From Sphingomonas sp. BT-65 (GTDB lineage: Bacteria; Pseudomonadota; Alphaproteobacteria; Sphingomonadales; Sphingomonadaceae): DNA of 64,000 nt. Under the pieces are notes generated by a model. The model had not been told where the DNA came from, ran no database searches, and saw only the letters and a program-made list of their open reading frames with translations. The stretch lies in NCBI RefSeq assembly GCF_026107375.2, contig NZ_JAPCIA010000001.1:806001-870000 (forward strand), read 5' to 3'. Shown in pieces: positions 43,561 to 53,310 of the stretch. The translations under genes and the position numbers were made by a program. Numbering within the stretch: the first letter of the stretch is position 1; every line of letters starts with the position of its first letter.

Positions 43561-44516
43561 TCCAGCTCACCGACCAGCAGGTTCGCGCCGCGCTCGATTG
43601 GCGCGCCCTCGCCGCCCGGATCGAGGACATGGTCGCGCGCGACGAAGTCGATTGCGCGCCGCGCGCCGCCTATGACCTGCCCGGCTCGGGCACCTTGCTG
43701 CTGATGCCAGCCTGGCGGGATTCGTCGGTGATCGGCCTGAAGACGGTGACGGTCTGGCCCGACAACCATTTGTTCAACCAGGCCTCGCACAGCGCCACCT
43801 ATATGCTGATGGACGCACGCTCGGGGGTCCTGCTGGCGGTGATGGAAGCGCATGAACTGACCGTGCGCCGGACCGCCGCCGTCTCGGCGATCGCGACCCG
43901 GCGGCTGATGCGGCCCGATGCGCGCCAGCTGCTGGTGATCGGCACCGGACCGGTCGCCGCGGCGTTGATCGACGCCTATGCCGCGCTGCTGCCGTTCGAC
44001 CGGGTGCAGCTCTACGGGCGCGATCCCGCCAAGGCGGCGGCGCTCGCGGCCGCCGCGCGCGATCGCGGCCTGGCGTGCGAGGCGGTCGCCGATCTCGAGA
44101 CCGCCGCGCGCGCGGCCGATGTGATTTCGATGGCGACGAGCGCGCAAGCGCCGCTGCTGCGCGGCGACTGGCTGCGTCACGGCACCCATGTCGATCTGGT
44201 GGGCAGCTTCACGCCGGCGATGCGCGAGGCCGACGATCGGGTGATGGCGCGCGCCACCGTCTGGGTCGACACGCTTGCCGCGTTCGACGCCTGCGGCGAC
44301 CTGCTCGACCCGATCGCCAGCGGCGCGCTCGACCGCGACCGGCTGGGCGGCACGCTACGCGACCTGATCGTGCGGCCGCCGGCACGTCCCGATGAGGCGA
44401 TCACCGTATTCAAGGCGGTCGGCTATGCCGTCCCCGATTTCGCCGCCGCGCAATGCGCATTGGACGCAGCGACCCCGGTCGCGCGCCCGGCGGCACATCT
44501 GACCGAGGGGGTATAA
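43557..44516 (+). CDS. ornithine cyclodeaminase / mu-crystallin family protein
   Basis: A 319-residue protein with the OCD-family N-terminal domain (QVRAALDWRALAARIEDM, then VIGLKTVTVWPDN), a Rossmann domain (LLVIGTGPVAAALIDAYAA) and VDLVGSFTPAMREADD. Family members use NAD(P) on amino or imino acids (ornithine cyclisation, ketimine reduction, alanine dehydrogenase). Its start TTG overlaps the transporter stop. The amino-acid chemistry fits with the peptidases that follow. Confidence 0.88.
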   Translation: MIQLTDQQVRAALDWRALAARIEDMVARDEVDCAPRAAYDLPGSGTLLLMPAWRDSSVIGLKTVTVWPDNHLFNQASHSATYMLMDARSGVLLAVMEAHELTVRRTAAVSAIATRRLMRPDARQLLVIGTGPVAAALIDAYAALLPFDRVQLYGRDPAKAAALAAAARDRGLACEAVADLETAARAADVISMATSAQAPLLRGDWLRHGTHVDLVGSFTPAMREADDRVMARATVWVDTLAAFDACGDLLDPIASGALDRDRLGGTLRDLIVRPPARPDEAITVFKAVGYAVPDFAAAQCALDAATPVARPAAHLTEGV

Positions 44517-44517
44517 G

Positions 44518-46032
44518 ATGCGCGTGCGGAACCTTGTCCTGACCGGCGCCCTGCTCGCCGGCGCGGCGTCCCTCCTTCCGGCTGCGGCCCCTGGAGCGGC
44601 AGCACAGGCGGTCCCCGCTCCGCGCGATGCGGCGGACGATGCGCTGCCGAGCGCGGTCGAGGCGCAGGCGGTCACCACGCACCGCATCGCGATCGGCGGC
44701 AAGACGCTCGCTTACAAGGCGATCGCCGGCACGCTCACGCTGCGCGACGATGCCGGCAAGCCCAAGGCGAGCATGTTCTACGTCGCCTATGTCCGCGACC
44801 CCCTAGACCCGCGCCGCCCCCTGACCTTCTTCTACAATGGCGGCCCGGGCTCTTCCTCGCTGTGGCTGCACATGGCCTCGTTCGGGCCGCGTCGCGTGAT
44901 GCTGAACACGCCCAATCCGGCTGCCGGCGCCCCCAGTCGCCTGGTCGACAACGAGGCGACCTTGCTGCCCGAATCGGACCTCGTCTTTCTCGACGCGATC
45001 CATACCGGCTTTTCGCGTCCGCTGGGCGAGAGCGGCGCGGACGCCTTCCTCTCGGCCGATGCCGATATCGACATCTTCACCCGCGGCATCGAGCGTTTCC
45101 TGACGGTCCAGAACCGGTGGAACGCACCGGTCTACCTGCTCGGCGAATCCTACGGCACCAGCCGCTCGGCCGGGGTGGCCAATCTCCTCCAGAAGCATGG
45201 CGTGCAGCTCAGCGGCGTGATCCAGCTCGGCACGATCCTCGATATCGCGCGCGAGCTGACCCATGGCGACCGGTCCTTCATGACCGCCGTCCCGACCCTT
45301 GCCGCGACCGCGGCCTATCACGGCGTCACCCATCCGCCGGGCGACCGCGACGCCTATCTACGCGAGGTCGCGGCCTGGGTCGAAGGGCCCTATTCGCAGG
45401 CGCTCGCCAAGGGCAACACGATCGGCGACGACGAGAAGCAGGCCATCGCCCGCCAGCTGGCCGCTTATATCGGGCTCGATCCGGCCTTCGTCCTGCGCGA
45501 GAATCTGAGGATCAGCCATGCGGCGTTCCGGCGCGAGCTGCTGCGTCCCAGCGGCAAGATCGTCGGCGAGATCGACACGCGCTTTTCGGCTGCGGTCGGC
45601 ACGGCCGGCAACGACGCATCGCTCGATCCCTCCTGGACCGGCATCTTCCGCCCGATGGTCTCGCTGTGGAACGACTATGTCCGCAACGAGCTCAAGTTCG
45701 ACACCGGGCCGAGCTATCGCCGCGCCTATTCCGGCGCCTTCGAGAAATTCGACTTCCGGCGCGGCAACGGCGCCGGCTGGGGCAATTACGGCAAAGACCT
45801 TGCCGAGGCGATGATCGAGAACCCGAAGTTGAAAATCCTCTCGATCAACGGTCTCTACGATCTGTCGACGGTCTATTACGGCGCCGATTACGACTATCGC
45901 CATCTCGCCATTCCGCCCGCGCTGCGCGGGAACATCGCCTATCTCTATTACCCCTCGGGTCACATGCTCTATATCGACGACCAGGTTCGCCGGGACATGG
46001 TCCGCGATATCCGTCCCTTCTATGCGCAATGA
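44518..46032 (+). CDS. exported S10-family serine carboxypeptidase (first of three)
   Basis: A 504-residue protein with a signal peptide (LVLTGALLAGAASLLPAAA). The peptidase S10 features are oxyanion NGGPGSSSLWLHM, nucleophile GESYGTSRSAG, Asp in SINGLYDLSTVYYG and His in YPSGHMLYID. S10 enzymes remove C-terminal residues and are acid-tolerant; periplasmic location is inferred. It starts two bases after the OCD gene stop. Two further S10 genes follow without gaps. Confidence 0.93.
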   Translation: MRVRNLVLTGALLAGAASLLPAAAPGAAAQAVPAPRDAADDALPSAVEAQAVTTHRIAIGGKTLAYKAIAGTLTLRDDAGKPKASMFYVAYVRDPLDPRRPLTFFYNGGPGSSSLWLHMASFGPRRVMLNTPNPAAGAPSRLVDNEATLLPESDLVFLDAIHTGFSRPLGESGADAFLSADADIDIFTRGIERFLTVQNRWNAPVYLLGESYGTSRSAGVANLLQKHGVQLSGVIQLGTILDIARELTHGDRSFMTAVPTLAATAAYHGVTHPPGDRDAYLREVAAWVEGPYSQALAKGNTIGDDEKQAIARQLAAYIGLDPAFVLRENLRISHAAFRRELLRPSGKIVGEIDTRFSAAVGTAGNDASLDPSWTGIFRPMVSLWNDYVRNELKFDTGPSYRRAYSGAFEKFDFRRGNGAGWGNYGKDLAEAMIENPKLKILSINGLYDLSTVYYGADYDYRHLAIPPALRGNIAYLYYPSGHMLYIDDQVRRDMVRDIRPFYAQ

Positions 46033-46090
46033 CCCCGAGCAGGCGCCCGCCGGGTCGCGCGCGGCCGTCCCCTCCAGCCGAAAGACGCGG

Positions 46091-47743
46091 ATGACCAGGA
46101 CCCTGGCCTTTGGATCGCATTGCAGCGCGACGCTCGCCGCGGTGCTGCTGCTCGGCCTCGCCGCGCCGGGCTTGGCGCTCGCGCAGGCCGCACCGCCGGC
46201 CAAGCCCACGCCGCCGACCACGCCCGCTTATGTCACGCGCGAGAGCGACACGCGCCTCAGCCTCGCCGACCTGCCCGCCCCGCGCCAGTTCGTCACCCGG
46301 CATGAGCAGGTCATCGGCGGCCGCAGGATCGCCTACAAGGCGACCGCGGAAGAGTTGTACATCACCAATGGCGAAGGCGAACCGGTCGCCAGCTTTTTCA
46401 ACTTCAGCTATGTCGACGAGGGCACGGCGGCCACCCAGCGGCCGGTCATCTTCGTGTTCAACGGCGGACCCGGCTCGGCCTCCCTGTGGCTGCACCTCGG
46501 CGTGCTCGGGCCGACCCGCATGGTCTTCGACCGCGACGTCGACCCCCGCAACATCCCGCCGTTCCGGACCGCGCCCAACCCGGACAGCCTGCTCGACGTC
46601 GCCGATCTCGTCTTCATCGATCCCGTCGGCACCGGCTTCAGCCGCGCGCTCGGACGGGCCAAGCAGGCCGATTTCAACGGCGTCGACGCCGATGCAGACA
46701 GCGTGGCGCGCTTCATCGAGGCGTGGCTCACCAAATATGGCCGCTGGAGCTCGCCGAAGTTCGTCATGGGCGAAAGCTATGGCGCAAGCCGTGCCGCGAT
46801 CCTGCCGCGCGCCTTGCTCGGCGGCGTCAACTATGCCGGCTCGCTGCGCGGCATCACGCTCGACGGCATCATCCTGGTCGGCGGCGACATCAACGGCGGC
46901 GCGAACGTCCCCGCGACCGATCCCGAGACGCGGGTCCGCGGCGTCGGCGCGCTGATCCCGGGCATGGCGGTCACCGCGCGCTATCACGGGCTGGTCGCCC
47001 CGCTCGGCGCCACCGTCGCCGACCATTATGCCGCGGTCGAACGCTTCGTGCGCGACACGTTCGTGCCCGCCGCCTTGCGGTTCGAAGCGGGCACGCTCCC
47101 GCCGGCCGAGGCGCAGGCGCTGGCCGACAAGCTGGCCGCCTATACCGGCGTGCCGGCCAAGACCTGGCTCGAGCGCAAGTTCGCGATCTCGCAGCCCGAT
47201 TACGGCGCGCTGGCGTTGGCCGCCGGCGGCCGACGGATCGGGCTGTACGACAGCCGCTACACCTTGCCGGCGGCCGGCGATGGCGGCGATTTCGTCGCCG
47301 ACGATCCCGCGATGACGCAATATACCCCGCCGATGGTCGGCGCCTTCCAGGATGTGCTGCGCAACGACCTCAAGGTCCGGATGGACGTGCCGTACAAGAC
47401 CATCAACTGGGAAGGCGTCTTCAACCATTGGGACCGCCGCCGGGCCGGTGTGACGCCGACCCAGACCGCCGCCGACGACCTGCGCATCGCGATGCGCCGG
47501 CAGCCGCGACTGCGCGTCCTGTTCATGAGCGGCCTGTACGACATGCTGGCGACGCCGATGGGCTTTGAAAGCGCGATCGTGCGCAGCTACCTGCCGCGGG
47601 ACCGGGTGACCGCCCGGCGCTATGAATCGGGCCACATGTCCTATCTCGGCGGGACCGCCAAGGCCTTTGCCGGCGACGTGCGCGCCTTCGTACGCACCAC
47701 CCTGTCGGCATCGGCCGACCAGCCCGCCCCCCAAGCCAAATGA
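46091..47743 (+). CDS. exported S10-family serine carboxypeptidase (second of three)
   Basis: About 550 residues from ATG 46091, where the signal peptide begins (TLAAVLLLGLAAPGLALA). An upstream ATG at 46022 overlaps the previous gene. Catalytic segments: NGGPGSASLWLHL, GESYGASRAAI, SGLYDMLATPMG and YESGHMSYL. All triad positions are kept. Sequence divergence from the flanking copies suggests old duplication and different specificities. Confidence 0.92.
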   Translation: MTRTLAFGSHCSATLAAVLLLGLAAPGLALAQAAPPAKPTPPTTPAYVTRESDTRLSLADLPAPRQFVTRHEQVIGGRRIAYKATAEELYITNGEGEPVASFFNFSYVDEGTAATQRPVIFVFNGGPGSASLWLHLGVLGPTRMVFDRDVDPRNIPPFRTAPNPDSLLDVADLVFIDPVGTGFSRALGRAKQADFNGVDADADSVARFIEAWLTKYGRWSSPKFVMGESYGASRAAILPRALLGGVNYAGSLRGITLDGIILVGGDINGGANVPATDPETRVRGVGALIPGMAVTARYHGLVAPLGATVADHYAAVERFVRDTFVPAALRFEAGTLPPAEAQALADKLAAYTGVPAKTWLERKFAISQPDYGALALAAGGRRIGLYDSRYTLPAAGDGGDFVADDPAMTQYTPPMVGAFQDVLRNDLKVRMDVPYKTINWEGVFNHWDRRRAGVTPTQTAADDLRIAMRRQPRLRVLFMSGLYDMLATPMGFESAIVRSYLPRDRVTARRYESGHMSYLGGTAKAFAGDVRAFVRTTLSASADQPAPQAK

Positions 47744-49191
47744 TTGGATCGAGGATGACCCGGACCGGCCTGATTGCCCGCTTATGCGTCGTTGCGCTGG
47801 CGACGGCGACCCCCGCCGCCGCCCAGATCGCGCCGCCCCCGCTGGTGCCGCTGGTGATGACCGCGGAGCCCGGCCCGCGCCGCTTCGTCGCGCAGCACCG
47901 GGCCGTGGTGAACGGCAAGAAGCTCGCCTATCGCAGCGAGGTTTCCGAGACGATCGTGCGCGAGAAGGCCGGCGGCAAGGCGGCCGCCAGCCTGGTCGCG
48001 ATCGCCTATCTTGCCGACGGCGTCCGCGACCCGGCCAAGCGTCCCGTCATCTTCGCCTTCAATGGCGGGCCGGGCGGCGCCTCCGGGTTCGTGAACCTGC
48101 TGGCGCTCGGCCCGCAGGCCTGCGCCCGCCCGGCGGCCTGCCAGCTGGCGCCCAATCCGAACTCGCCGCTCGACGCGGCCGATCTCGTCTTCGTCGATCC
48201 GCCCGACACCGGATACAGCCACATCCTGCCCGGCGTGGACCGCCAGCAGTTCCTGTCGATCGACGGCGATTCCGCCGCGCTGACCGCGCAGGCGATCAGC
48301 TGGCTGCGCGACCATGGCCGGCTCGACTCGCCCGTCTATCTGCTCGGCGAAAGCTATGGCACGATGCGCGTGGTCGCGATGGCGCGCGACCTAAGGCGCA
48401 GCGCGCCGTCGGTCCGCGTCGCGGGGCTGATGCTGGCCGGGAACAGCCTGGGCTATTTCCAGAAGGGCCAGATGCCCGACATCCTCTACACCGCCAACGC
48501 GCTGCCGATGATGGCGTCGATCGCCTGGTATCATGGCCGTATCGACAACCGCACGCAGAGCTGGACCGAGGCCGTGGACAAGGCCCGGTTGTTCGCGCGG
48601 ACCAACTATATCGCGGCGCTGATGCAGGGGCGCGAACTGGCGGCCGGCGAGAAGCGCGCGATCATGGACGCGCTGCCTGCGATCACCGGGATCGACCGGT
48701 CCTATTTCGAGAAGAACGACACCATCGTCGTCGACGATTTCAACAAGCGCCTGCTCGAGGACAAGGGACTGGTGCTCGACTCCTATGACGGTCGCGAGAC
48801 GCACCCGGCCGGCTACAAGGACGATTTCTCCATGATGGCGTTGTTCGGGGCGTCGCTCGACCGCTATGCGGCCGAGCAGCTGCAGTCCCCGGGCCTGGGC
48901 CCCTATCTCGCCTTCAACCTGAAACTCTATCCCACCTGGAACTATTATACGAGCGGAGCGATGGCGCTCGACCGCACGCTCGCCGAGGAAATGCGGGGGA
49001 GCGACCGCCTGCGCGTGCTGCTGGTCCAGGGCAAATATGATACCATGACGACGCTGGGGAACAGCGAATATATCATGCGGCAAACCAATGTCGTGCCGCA
49101 GCGCTACGCGGTCGCCTACTATGAGGGCGGCCATATGCTCAGCCCGACGACGGAATTCATGAACCGGCTGCGCGCCTTCGTCACCCCCTGA
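47740..49191 (+). CDS. exported S10-family serine carboxypeptidase (third of three)
   Basis: A 483-residue protein whose ATG overlaps the previous stop (ATGA); ATG 47755 is an alternative start. Signal peptide: LCVVALATATPAAAQ. Catalytic segments: NGGPGGASGFVNL, GESYGTMRVVA, VQGKYDTMTTLGN and YEGGHMLSP. It ends the receptor-transporter-peptidase run; a GC-rich hairpin follows at 49248. Confidence 0.92.
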   Translation: MIGSRMTRTGLIARLCVVALATATPAAAQIAPPPLVPLVMTAEPGPRRFVAQHRAVVNGKKLAYRSEVSETIVREKAGGKAAASLVAIAYLADGVRDPAKRPVIFAFNGGPGGASGFVNLLALGPQACARPAACQLAPNPNSPLDAADLVFVDPPDTGYSHILPGVDRQQFLSIDGDSAALTAQAISWLRDHGRLDSPVYLLGESYGTMRVVAMARDLRRSAPSVRVAGLMLAGNSLGYFQKGQMPDILYTANALPMMASIAWYHGRIDNRTQSWTEAVDKARLFARTNYIAALMQGRELAAGEKRAIMDALPAITGIDRSYFEKNDTIVVDDFNKRLLEDKGLVLDSYDGRETHPAGYKDDFSMMALFGASLDRYAAEQLQSPGLGPYLAFNLKLYPTWNYYTSGAMALDRTLAEEMRGSDRLRVLLVQGKYDTMTTLGNSEYIMRQTNVVPQRYAVAYYEGGHMLSPTTEFMNRLRAFVTP

Positions 49192-49247
49192 GACCCTCGA
49201 TCAGGGGACAGGCGCGTAGCGCGCCCATCACGCCGATCGACCTGGAG

Positions 49248-49279
49248 GCCGGCAGGAGCGCCGCGGCGGTCCTGCCGGC
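49248..49279. terminator. GC-rich hairpin after the peptidase cluster
   Basis: GCCGGCAGGA and TCCTGCCGGC form a perfect 10-bp stem around a 12-base loop, 56 bases after the last peptidase gene. It has no U-tract, so it is a possible terminator or transcript-end stabiliser. The rest of the 356-base gap 49192-49547 holds no supported feature. Confidence 0.5.
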
Positions 49280-49547
49280 TATGCGCTGCTACGCCTTGGC
49301 CATGGCGTTCATCGGAACAGAATGGATCTCCGACGTCACCCTCGAGGTAACGGTGGGGGGAACCGGCATCCCGCCCGCATCGCTCCTACGCCGTTCGCCA
49401 AAGCCTGAAGAGGCCATAGCGCGCAAGACTCGAGCAAAGGTGCGGGTAGCCATGCGCGATCGCCCGCAAGGGCGTCGTATCGACTGGTCATGGCAGGCCA
49501 TGACGCCCCGCATTGCGCCTGCGCGGCGGCGGGAGGACCTCGTGCCC

Positions 49548-50018
49548 CTAGACCGGCAAGGCGGTGGTATATTTCGTCATCGACAGCGCGAAATGCGACG
49601 ACGCGCCGGCGACCGAGCTGTGGGCAAGCAAGGTCTGCATCAGGAAGTCGTTATAGTCGGCAACGTCGGCGACGACGATCCGCAGCAGATAGTCCCAATC
49701 CCCCGACATCGAGAAGCACTCGATGATTTCGGGCCGGCTGTCGACGAACTGCTCGAACGCTTGCCGCGCCTCGACCGCATGGCTGCGCATGCGGATGTTG
49801 CACAGCACATTGACGCCGCGGCCGACCGCCACCGGGTCGACCAGTCGTACCGTGCGACGCAGCACGCCTGCGGTTTCCAGCGCCTTGACCCGTCGCCAGC
49901 ACGATGCCGATGACGCGCCGACACGGTCGGCCAGGTCCGCATGACTGAGCGTCGCGTCCTCCTGGAGCAGCGTCACGATTCGCGTGTCGACGGCATCTAG
50001 AGGATGAGAATATTTCAT
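49548..50018 (-). CDS. Lrp/AsnC-family transcriptional regulator
   Basis: A 156-residue protein: N-terminal HTH (AVDTRIVTLLQEDATLSHAD, VGASSASCWRRVKALETAGV) and C-terminal RAM ligand domain (CFSMSGDWDYLLRIVVADVA). It diverges from phhA and the aromatic amino-acid degradation operon. Lrp-type proteins at this position typically respond to the amino acid being degraded, here probably Phe or Tyr. The ATG is at 50018. Confidence 0.93.
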   Translation of the reverse strand: MKYSHPLDAVDTRIVTLLQEDATLSHADLADRVGASSASCWRRVKALETAGVLRRTVRLVDPVAVGRGVNVLCNIRMRSHAVEARQAFEQFVDSRPEIIECFSMSGDWDYLLRIVVADVADYNDFLMQTLLAHSSVAGASSHFALSMTKYTTALPV

Positions 50019-50097
50019 TTTCTTCTCTTATGGTTGAAAATCGTTTCTTTTTTATGCCGAAAAATCGAAAGAAAGATAGGCATTATCCACTGAAGTG

Positions 50098-50116
50098 ATG
50101 CGATCATACATCGCAT
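50098..50116. promoter_or_regulatory. inverted repeat overlapping the phhA start codon
   Basis: ATGCGAT and ATCGCAT form a perfect 7-bp repeat around CATAC. The right half overlaps the phhA ATG (50115), and there is no strong Shine-Dalgarno between. It is a candidate operator for the Lrp-type regulator or a translational hairpin. Confidence 0.5.
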
Positions 50117-50978
50117 GGCACACGCAGACCTTACCCGCCCCGATGGGACCGCCGAAGACTGGACCATTCCACAGGACTGGACTGCCTATACGGCCGAGGA
50201 GCATGCGACCTGGGACAGGCTGTTCGAGCGCCAGGCAAGGATGCTGCCCGGACGCGTGACCCCCGAATTCATGGAGGGGCTCGACGTGCTGCGCCTGACC
50301 AAGCCCGGCATTCCCGATTTCGAAGAATTGTCGGAACGGCTGATGAAGGCGACCGGATGGCAGGTCGTCGCGGTGCCGGGGCTGGTCCCCGACGATGTGT
50401 TCTTCGAACATCTCGCCAATCGCCGCTTCGTCGCCGGCAGTTTCATCCGCACGCCCGGGCAGCTCGACTATCTGCAGGAGCCGGACGTCTTTCACGACGT
50501 ATTCGGCCATGTCCCGCTGCTCGCGCATCCGGTCTTCGCCGATTATATGCAGGCTTACGGCATCGGCGGACAGCGCGCCGCCAAGCTCGGCGCGATCGAG
50601 CGGCTGTCGCGGCTCTATTGGTACACGGTCGAGTTCGGGCTGGTGCGCTCCGGCAATGAGCGCAAGCTCTACGGCGCCGGCATCGTCTCCTCCTACACCG
50701 AATCGGTTTTCGCGCTGGACGATCCATCGCCCAATCGCATCGGCTTCGATCTCAAGCGGCTGATGCGCACCAAATATCGGATCGACGATTTCCAGCAGAA
50801 TTATTTCGTCATCGACAGTTTCGAGGACCTGCTCGACCAGACGCTCAATACCGATTTCGAGCCGCTCTATGCCGCCTTGGAAGACGAGCCCGATATCGAG
50901 ATCGAAGCAATCCTGCCTACCGACCTCGTCTATACCAGAGGCACCCAAGCTTATGCCCGCGCGAAGGCAGCCGAATGA
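50115..50978 (+). CDS. phhA: phenylalanine 4-monooxygenase
   Basis: A 287-residue bacterial-type aromatic amino-acid hydroxylase. Iron ligands: the two His of FHDVFGHVPLL and the Glu of YWYTVEFGLV. It converts Phe to Tyr with O2 and tetrahydropterin. It is the first gene of a ten-gene run with overlapping ends. The start overlaps an inverted repeat. The pterin-recycling PhhB is encoded at the end of the same run. Confidence 0.96.
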   Translation: MAHADLTRPDGTAEDWTIPQDWTAYTAEEHATWDRLFERQARMLPGRVTPEFMEGLDVLRLTKPGIPDFEELSERLMKATGWQVVAVPGLVPDDVFFEHLANRRFVAGSFIRTPGQLDYLQEPDVFHDVFGHVPLLAHPVFADYMQAYGIGGQRAAKLGAIERLSRLYWYTVEFGLVRSGNERKLYGAGIVSSYTESVFALDDPSPNRIGFDLKRLMRTKYRIDDFQQNYFVIDSFEDLLDQTLNTDFEPLYAALEDEPDIEIEAILPTDLVYTRGTQAYARAKAAE

Positions 50979-52186
50979 CGCTCCTGCTCGACGAGCCGTC
51001 AGCGGCAGCCTTGTTCGACGGGCTGGATCGCCAGCCGCCCGACGCGCTGCTTGCGGTGATCGGGATGCATCGTGCCGATCCGCGCGCCGACAAGATCGAC
51101 GTGGGCGTCGGTGTCTACCGCGATGCCGCCGGCACGACGCCGGTGATGCGGGCGGTCAAGGCGGCCGAGGCGCGGCTGCTCGCGGGACAGGACAGCAAGA
51201 GCTATCTCGGCGCCGAGGGCGACCAGCATTATACCGACCTGCTCGCCACGGTCGCGCTCGGGCCCGGGCTGGCGACGGATCCGCGGATCACCGGCATCCA
51301 GACTCCGGGAGGCACCGGTGCGCTGCGGCTGGCCGCGGAACTGATCGCGCGGTCGGGCAAGGCGCCGACCATTTGGGTAGGCACGCCGACCTGGCCCAAC
51401 CATGGACCGATCTTTCGCGAGGCCGGCCTGACGGTCCGCACCCATGCGTATTTCGATGCCGTACGCTCCGACCTCGATTTCGACGCCTTTGTCGCGGGCC
51501 TGGCCGAGGCCAAGGCGGGCGACGTGGTGCTGCTGCACGGCTGCTGCCACAACCCGACCGGCACGGCCTTCACCACCGAGCAATGGCATGCGCTGGCGGC
51601 GCTGGCCGCGGGTCGCGGGCTCATTCCGCTGATCGACCTCGCCTATCAGGGGCTGGGGCGCGGACTGGACGAGGACGCGGCGGGGATGCGCGCGATACTC
51701 GCGGCGGTGCCCGAGGCGCTGCTCGCCTATAGCTGCGACAAGAATTTCGCGCTCTATCGCGAACGGGTGGGCGCTTTGTGGGTGCAGGCCGCCACACCGG
51801 CGGCCGTGGTTCCGGTCCGTGAGACGATCCTGGTCCTGGCACGCAGCCTTTGGTCGATGCCGCCCGATCACGGCGCGGCGGTCGTGCGCCTGATCCTCGA
51901 AGATGCCGATCTCGCCAGCGACTGGCGCGCCGAACTTGCCGAGATGTGCATGCGGATCAACGGCCTGCGTACGGCGCTCGGCGACGCGCATCCGTCGCTC
52001 GCCCTGCTCGCGCGCCAGCAGGGGCTGTTCGCGCTGCTGCCCATCGACCGCGACGCTGTCGCCATGCTGCGCGCGCAGCACGGCATCTACATGCCCGACG
52101 CGGGCCGCATCAACATCGCCGGGCTGCGCGCCGAGACTGTCGCGCCGTTCGTCGCCGCGCTCTCGCCCCATCTTCCGCACCGTTGA
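50975..52186 (+). CDS. aromatic amino-acid aminotransferase (class I, TyrB-like)
   Basis: A 403-residue PLP enzyme. PLP-Lys lies in SCDKNFALYRERVG, the substrate-carboxylate segment in GRINIAGL; TPTWPNHGPIF and GCCHNPTGT are typical of the family. It converts Tyr to 4-hydroxyphenylpyruvate in this pathway. Its ATG overlaps the phhA stop (ATGA). HPPD follows 12 bases later. Confidence 0.93.
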   Translation: MTLLLDEPSAAALFDGLDRQPPDALLAVIGMHRADPRADKIDVGVGVYRDAAGTTPVMRAVKAAEARLLAGQDSKSYLGAEGDQHYTDLLATVALGPGLATDPRITGIQTPGGTGALRLAAELIARSGKAPTIWVGTPTWPNHGPIFREAGLTVRTHAYFDAVRSDLDFDAFVAGLAEAKAGDVVLLHGCCHNPTGTAFTTEQWHALAALAAGRGLIPLIDLAYQGLGRGLDEDAAGMRAILAAVPEALLAYSCDKNFALYRERVGALWVQAATPAAVVPVRETILVLARSLWSMPPDHGAAVVRLILEDADLASDWRAELAEMCMRINGLRTALGDAHPSLALLARQQGLFALLPIDRDAVAMLRAQHGIYMPDAGRINIAGLRAETVAPFVAALSPHLPHR

Positions 52187-52198
52187 AAAGGCAAGACC

Positions 52199-53257
52199 AT
52201 GACCGATCCGAACAACCCGCTGGGCCTCGACGGCTTCGCTTTCTGCGAATTCACCTCGCCCGATCCCGACACCCTCGCGCAGCAGTTCGAGCAATTGGGC
52301 TTCGTGCCCACGCACCAATATCCGGCCAAGGCGGTGACGCGCTACAAGCAGGGCCGCATCACCCTGTTGCTGAACCGCGCACCGGTTGGGCAGGCCGCCG
52401 ACTTCCGTGCCGCGCACGGTCCGTCGGCGAGCGGCATGGCCTTTTATGTCGCCGATCCGAAAACCGCCTATGACCATGCGATCGCCGAGGGCGCGACCGC
52501 GGTCGATGCCGCCGCCGGCACGCTCGGCGACGGCAGCTTTGCCATCGAGGGGATCGGCGGTTCCTACCTCTATCTCGTGAAGGCGGGCGACGATCTCTTT
52601 GCAGACTGGACCGAGATTCCCGGCTGGCAGGAAGCGGAAGCGGCGAACAATGTCGGGCTCGACCTGCTCGACCATCTCACCCACAATGTCCGGCGCGGCG
52701 AGATGCGCACCTGGTCAAGCTTCTATGGCCGGCTCTTCGGGTTCGAGGAGCAGAAATATTTCGACATCAAGGGCCAGGCCACCGGCCTGTTCAGCCAGGC
52801 GATGATCGCGCCCGACAAGGCGATCCGCATCCCCTTGAACGAGAGCCAGGACGACAAGAGCCAGATCGAGGAATTCATCCGCGAATATAATGGCGAAGGC
52901 ATCCAGCATCTCGCGCTGACCACGCCGGACATCTTCGACACGGTCGAGAAGCTGCGCGCGCGCGGCGTCCGTCTGCAGGATACGATCGAGACCTATTACG
53001 AGCTGGTCGACAAGCGCGTGCCTGGCCATGGCGAGGATCTCGAGCGCCTCCGCCGGAACCGCATTCTGATCGACGGCAATGTCGGCGACGAGGGTATCCT
53101 GCTCCAGATCTTTACCGAGAACATCGTGGGTCCGATCTTCTTCGAGATCATCCAGCGCAAGGGCAACGAAGGCTTCGGCAACGGCAATTTCCAGGCGTTG
53201 TTCGAATCGATCGAGCTCGACCAGATCCGGCGCGGAGTCATCACCGTCGACGCCTGA
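52199..53257 (+). CDS. hpd: 4-hydroxyphenylpyruvate dioxygenase
   Basis: A 352-residue vicinal-oxygen-chelate Fe(II) dioxygenase. Iron ligands: His in DHLTHNV, His in IQHLALTT and Glu in FFEIIQRKG near the C-terminus. It makes homogentisate from 4-hydroxyphenylpyruvate. AAGG precedes the ATG. It lies between the aminotransferase and hmgA, in pathway order. Confidence 0.96.
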   Translation: MTDPNNPLGLDGFAFCEFTSPDPDTLAQQFEQLGFVPTHQYPAKAVTRYKQGRITLLLNRAPVGQAADFRAAHGPSASGMAFYVADPKTAYDHAIAEGATAVDAAAGTLGDGSFAIEGIGGSYLYLVKAGDDLFADWTEIPGWQEAEAANNVGLDLLDHLTHNVRRGEMRTWSSFYGRLFGFEEQKYFDIKGQATGLFSQAMIAPDKAIRIPLNESQDDKSQIEEFIREYNGEGIQHLALTTPDIFDTVEKLRARGVRLQDTIETYYELVDKRVPGHGEDLERLRRNRILIDGNVGDEGILLQIFTENIVGPIFFEIIQRKGNEGFGNGNFQALFESIELDQIRRGVITVDA

Positions 53258-53310
53258 CATCGAACTGGCGCCGCCCGTCCGTCCGCACGGCTATCGACAA
53301 AGAGGAAAAA

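Noticed and set aside
45845-47734. Long minus-strand open frame (629 codons) opposite two peptidase genes
   Set aside because: The plus strand encodes two S10 peptidases with all catalytic motifs; the opposite frame is Arg/Gly/Ala/His-rich with no domain and is a GC-rich shadow.
50999-52684. Minus-strand open frame (561 codons) opposite the aminotransferase and hpd
   Set aside because: It covers two well-supported pathway genes and has no recognisable domain.
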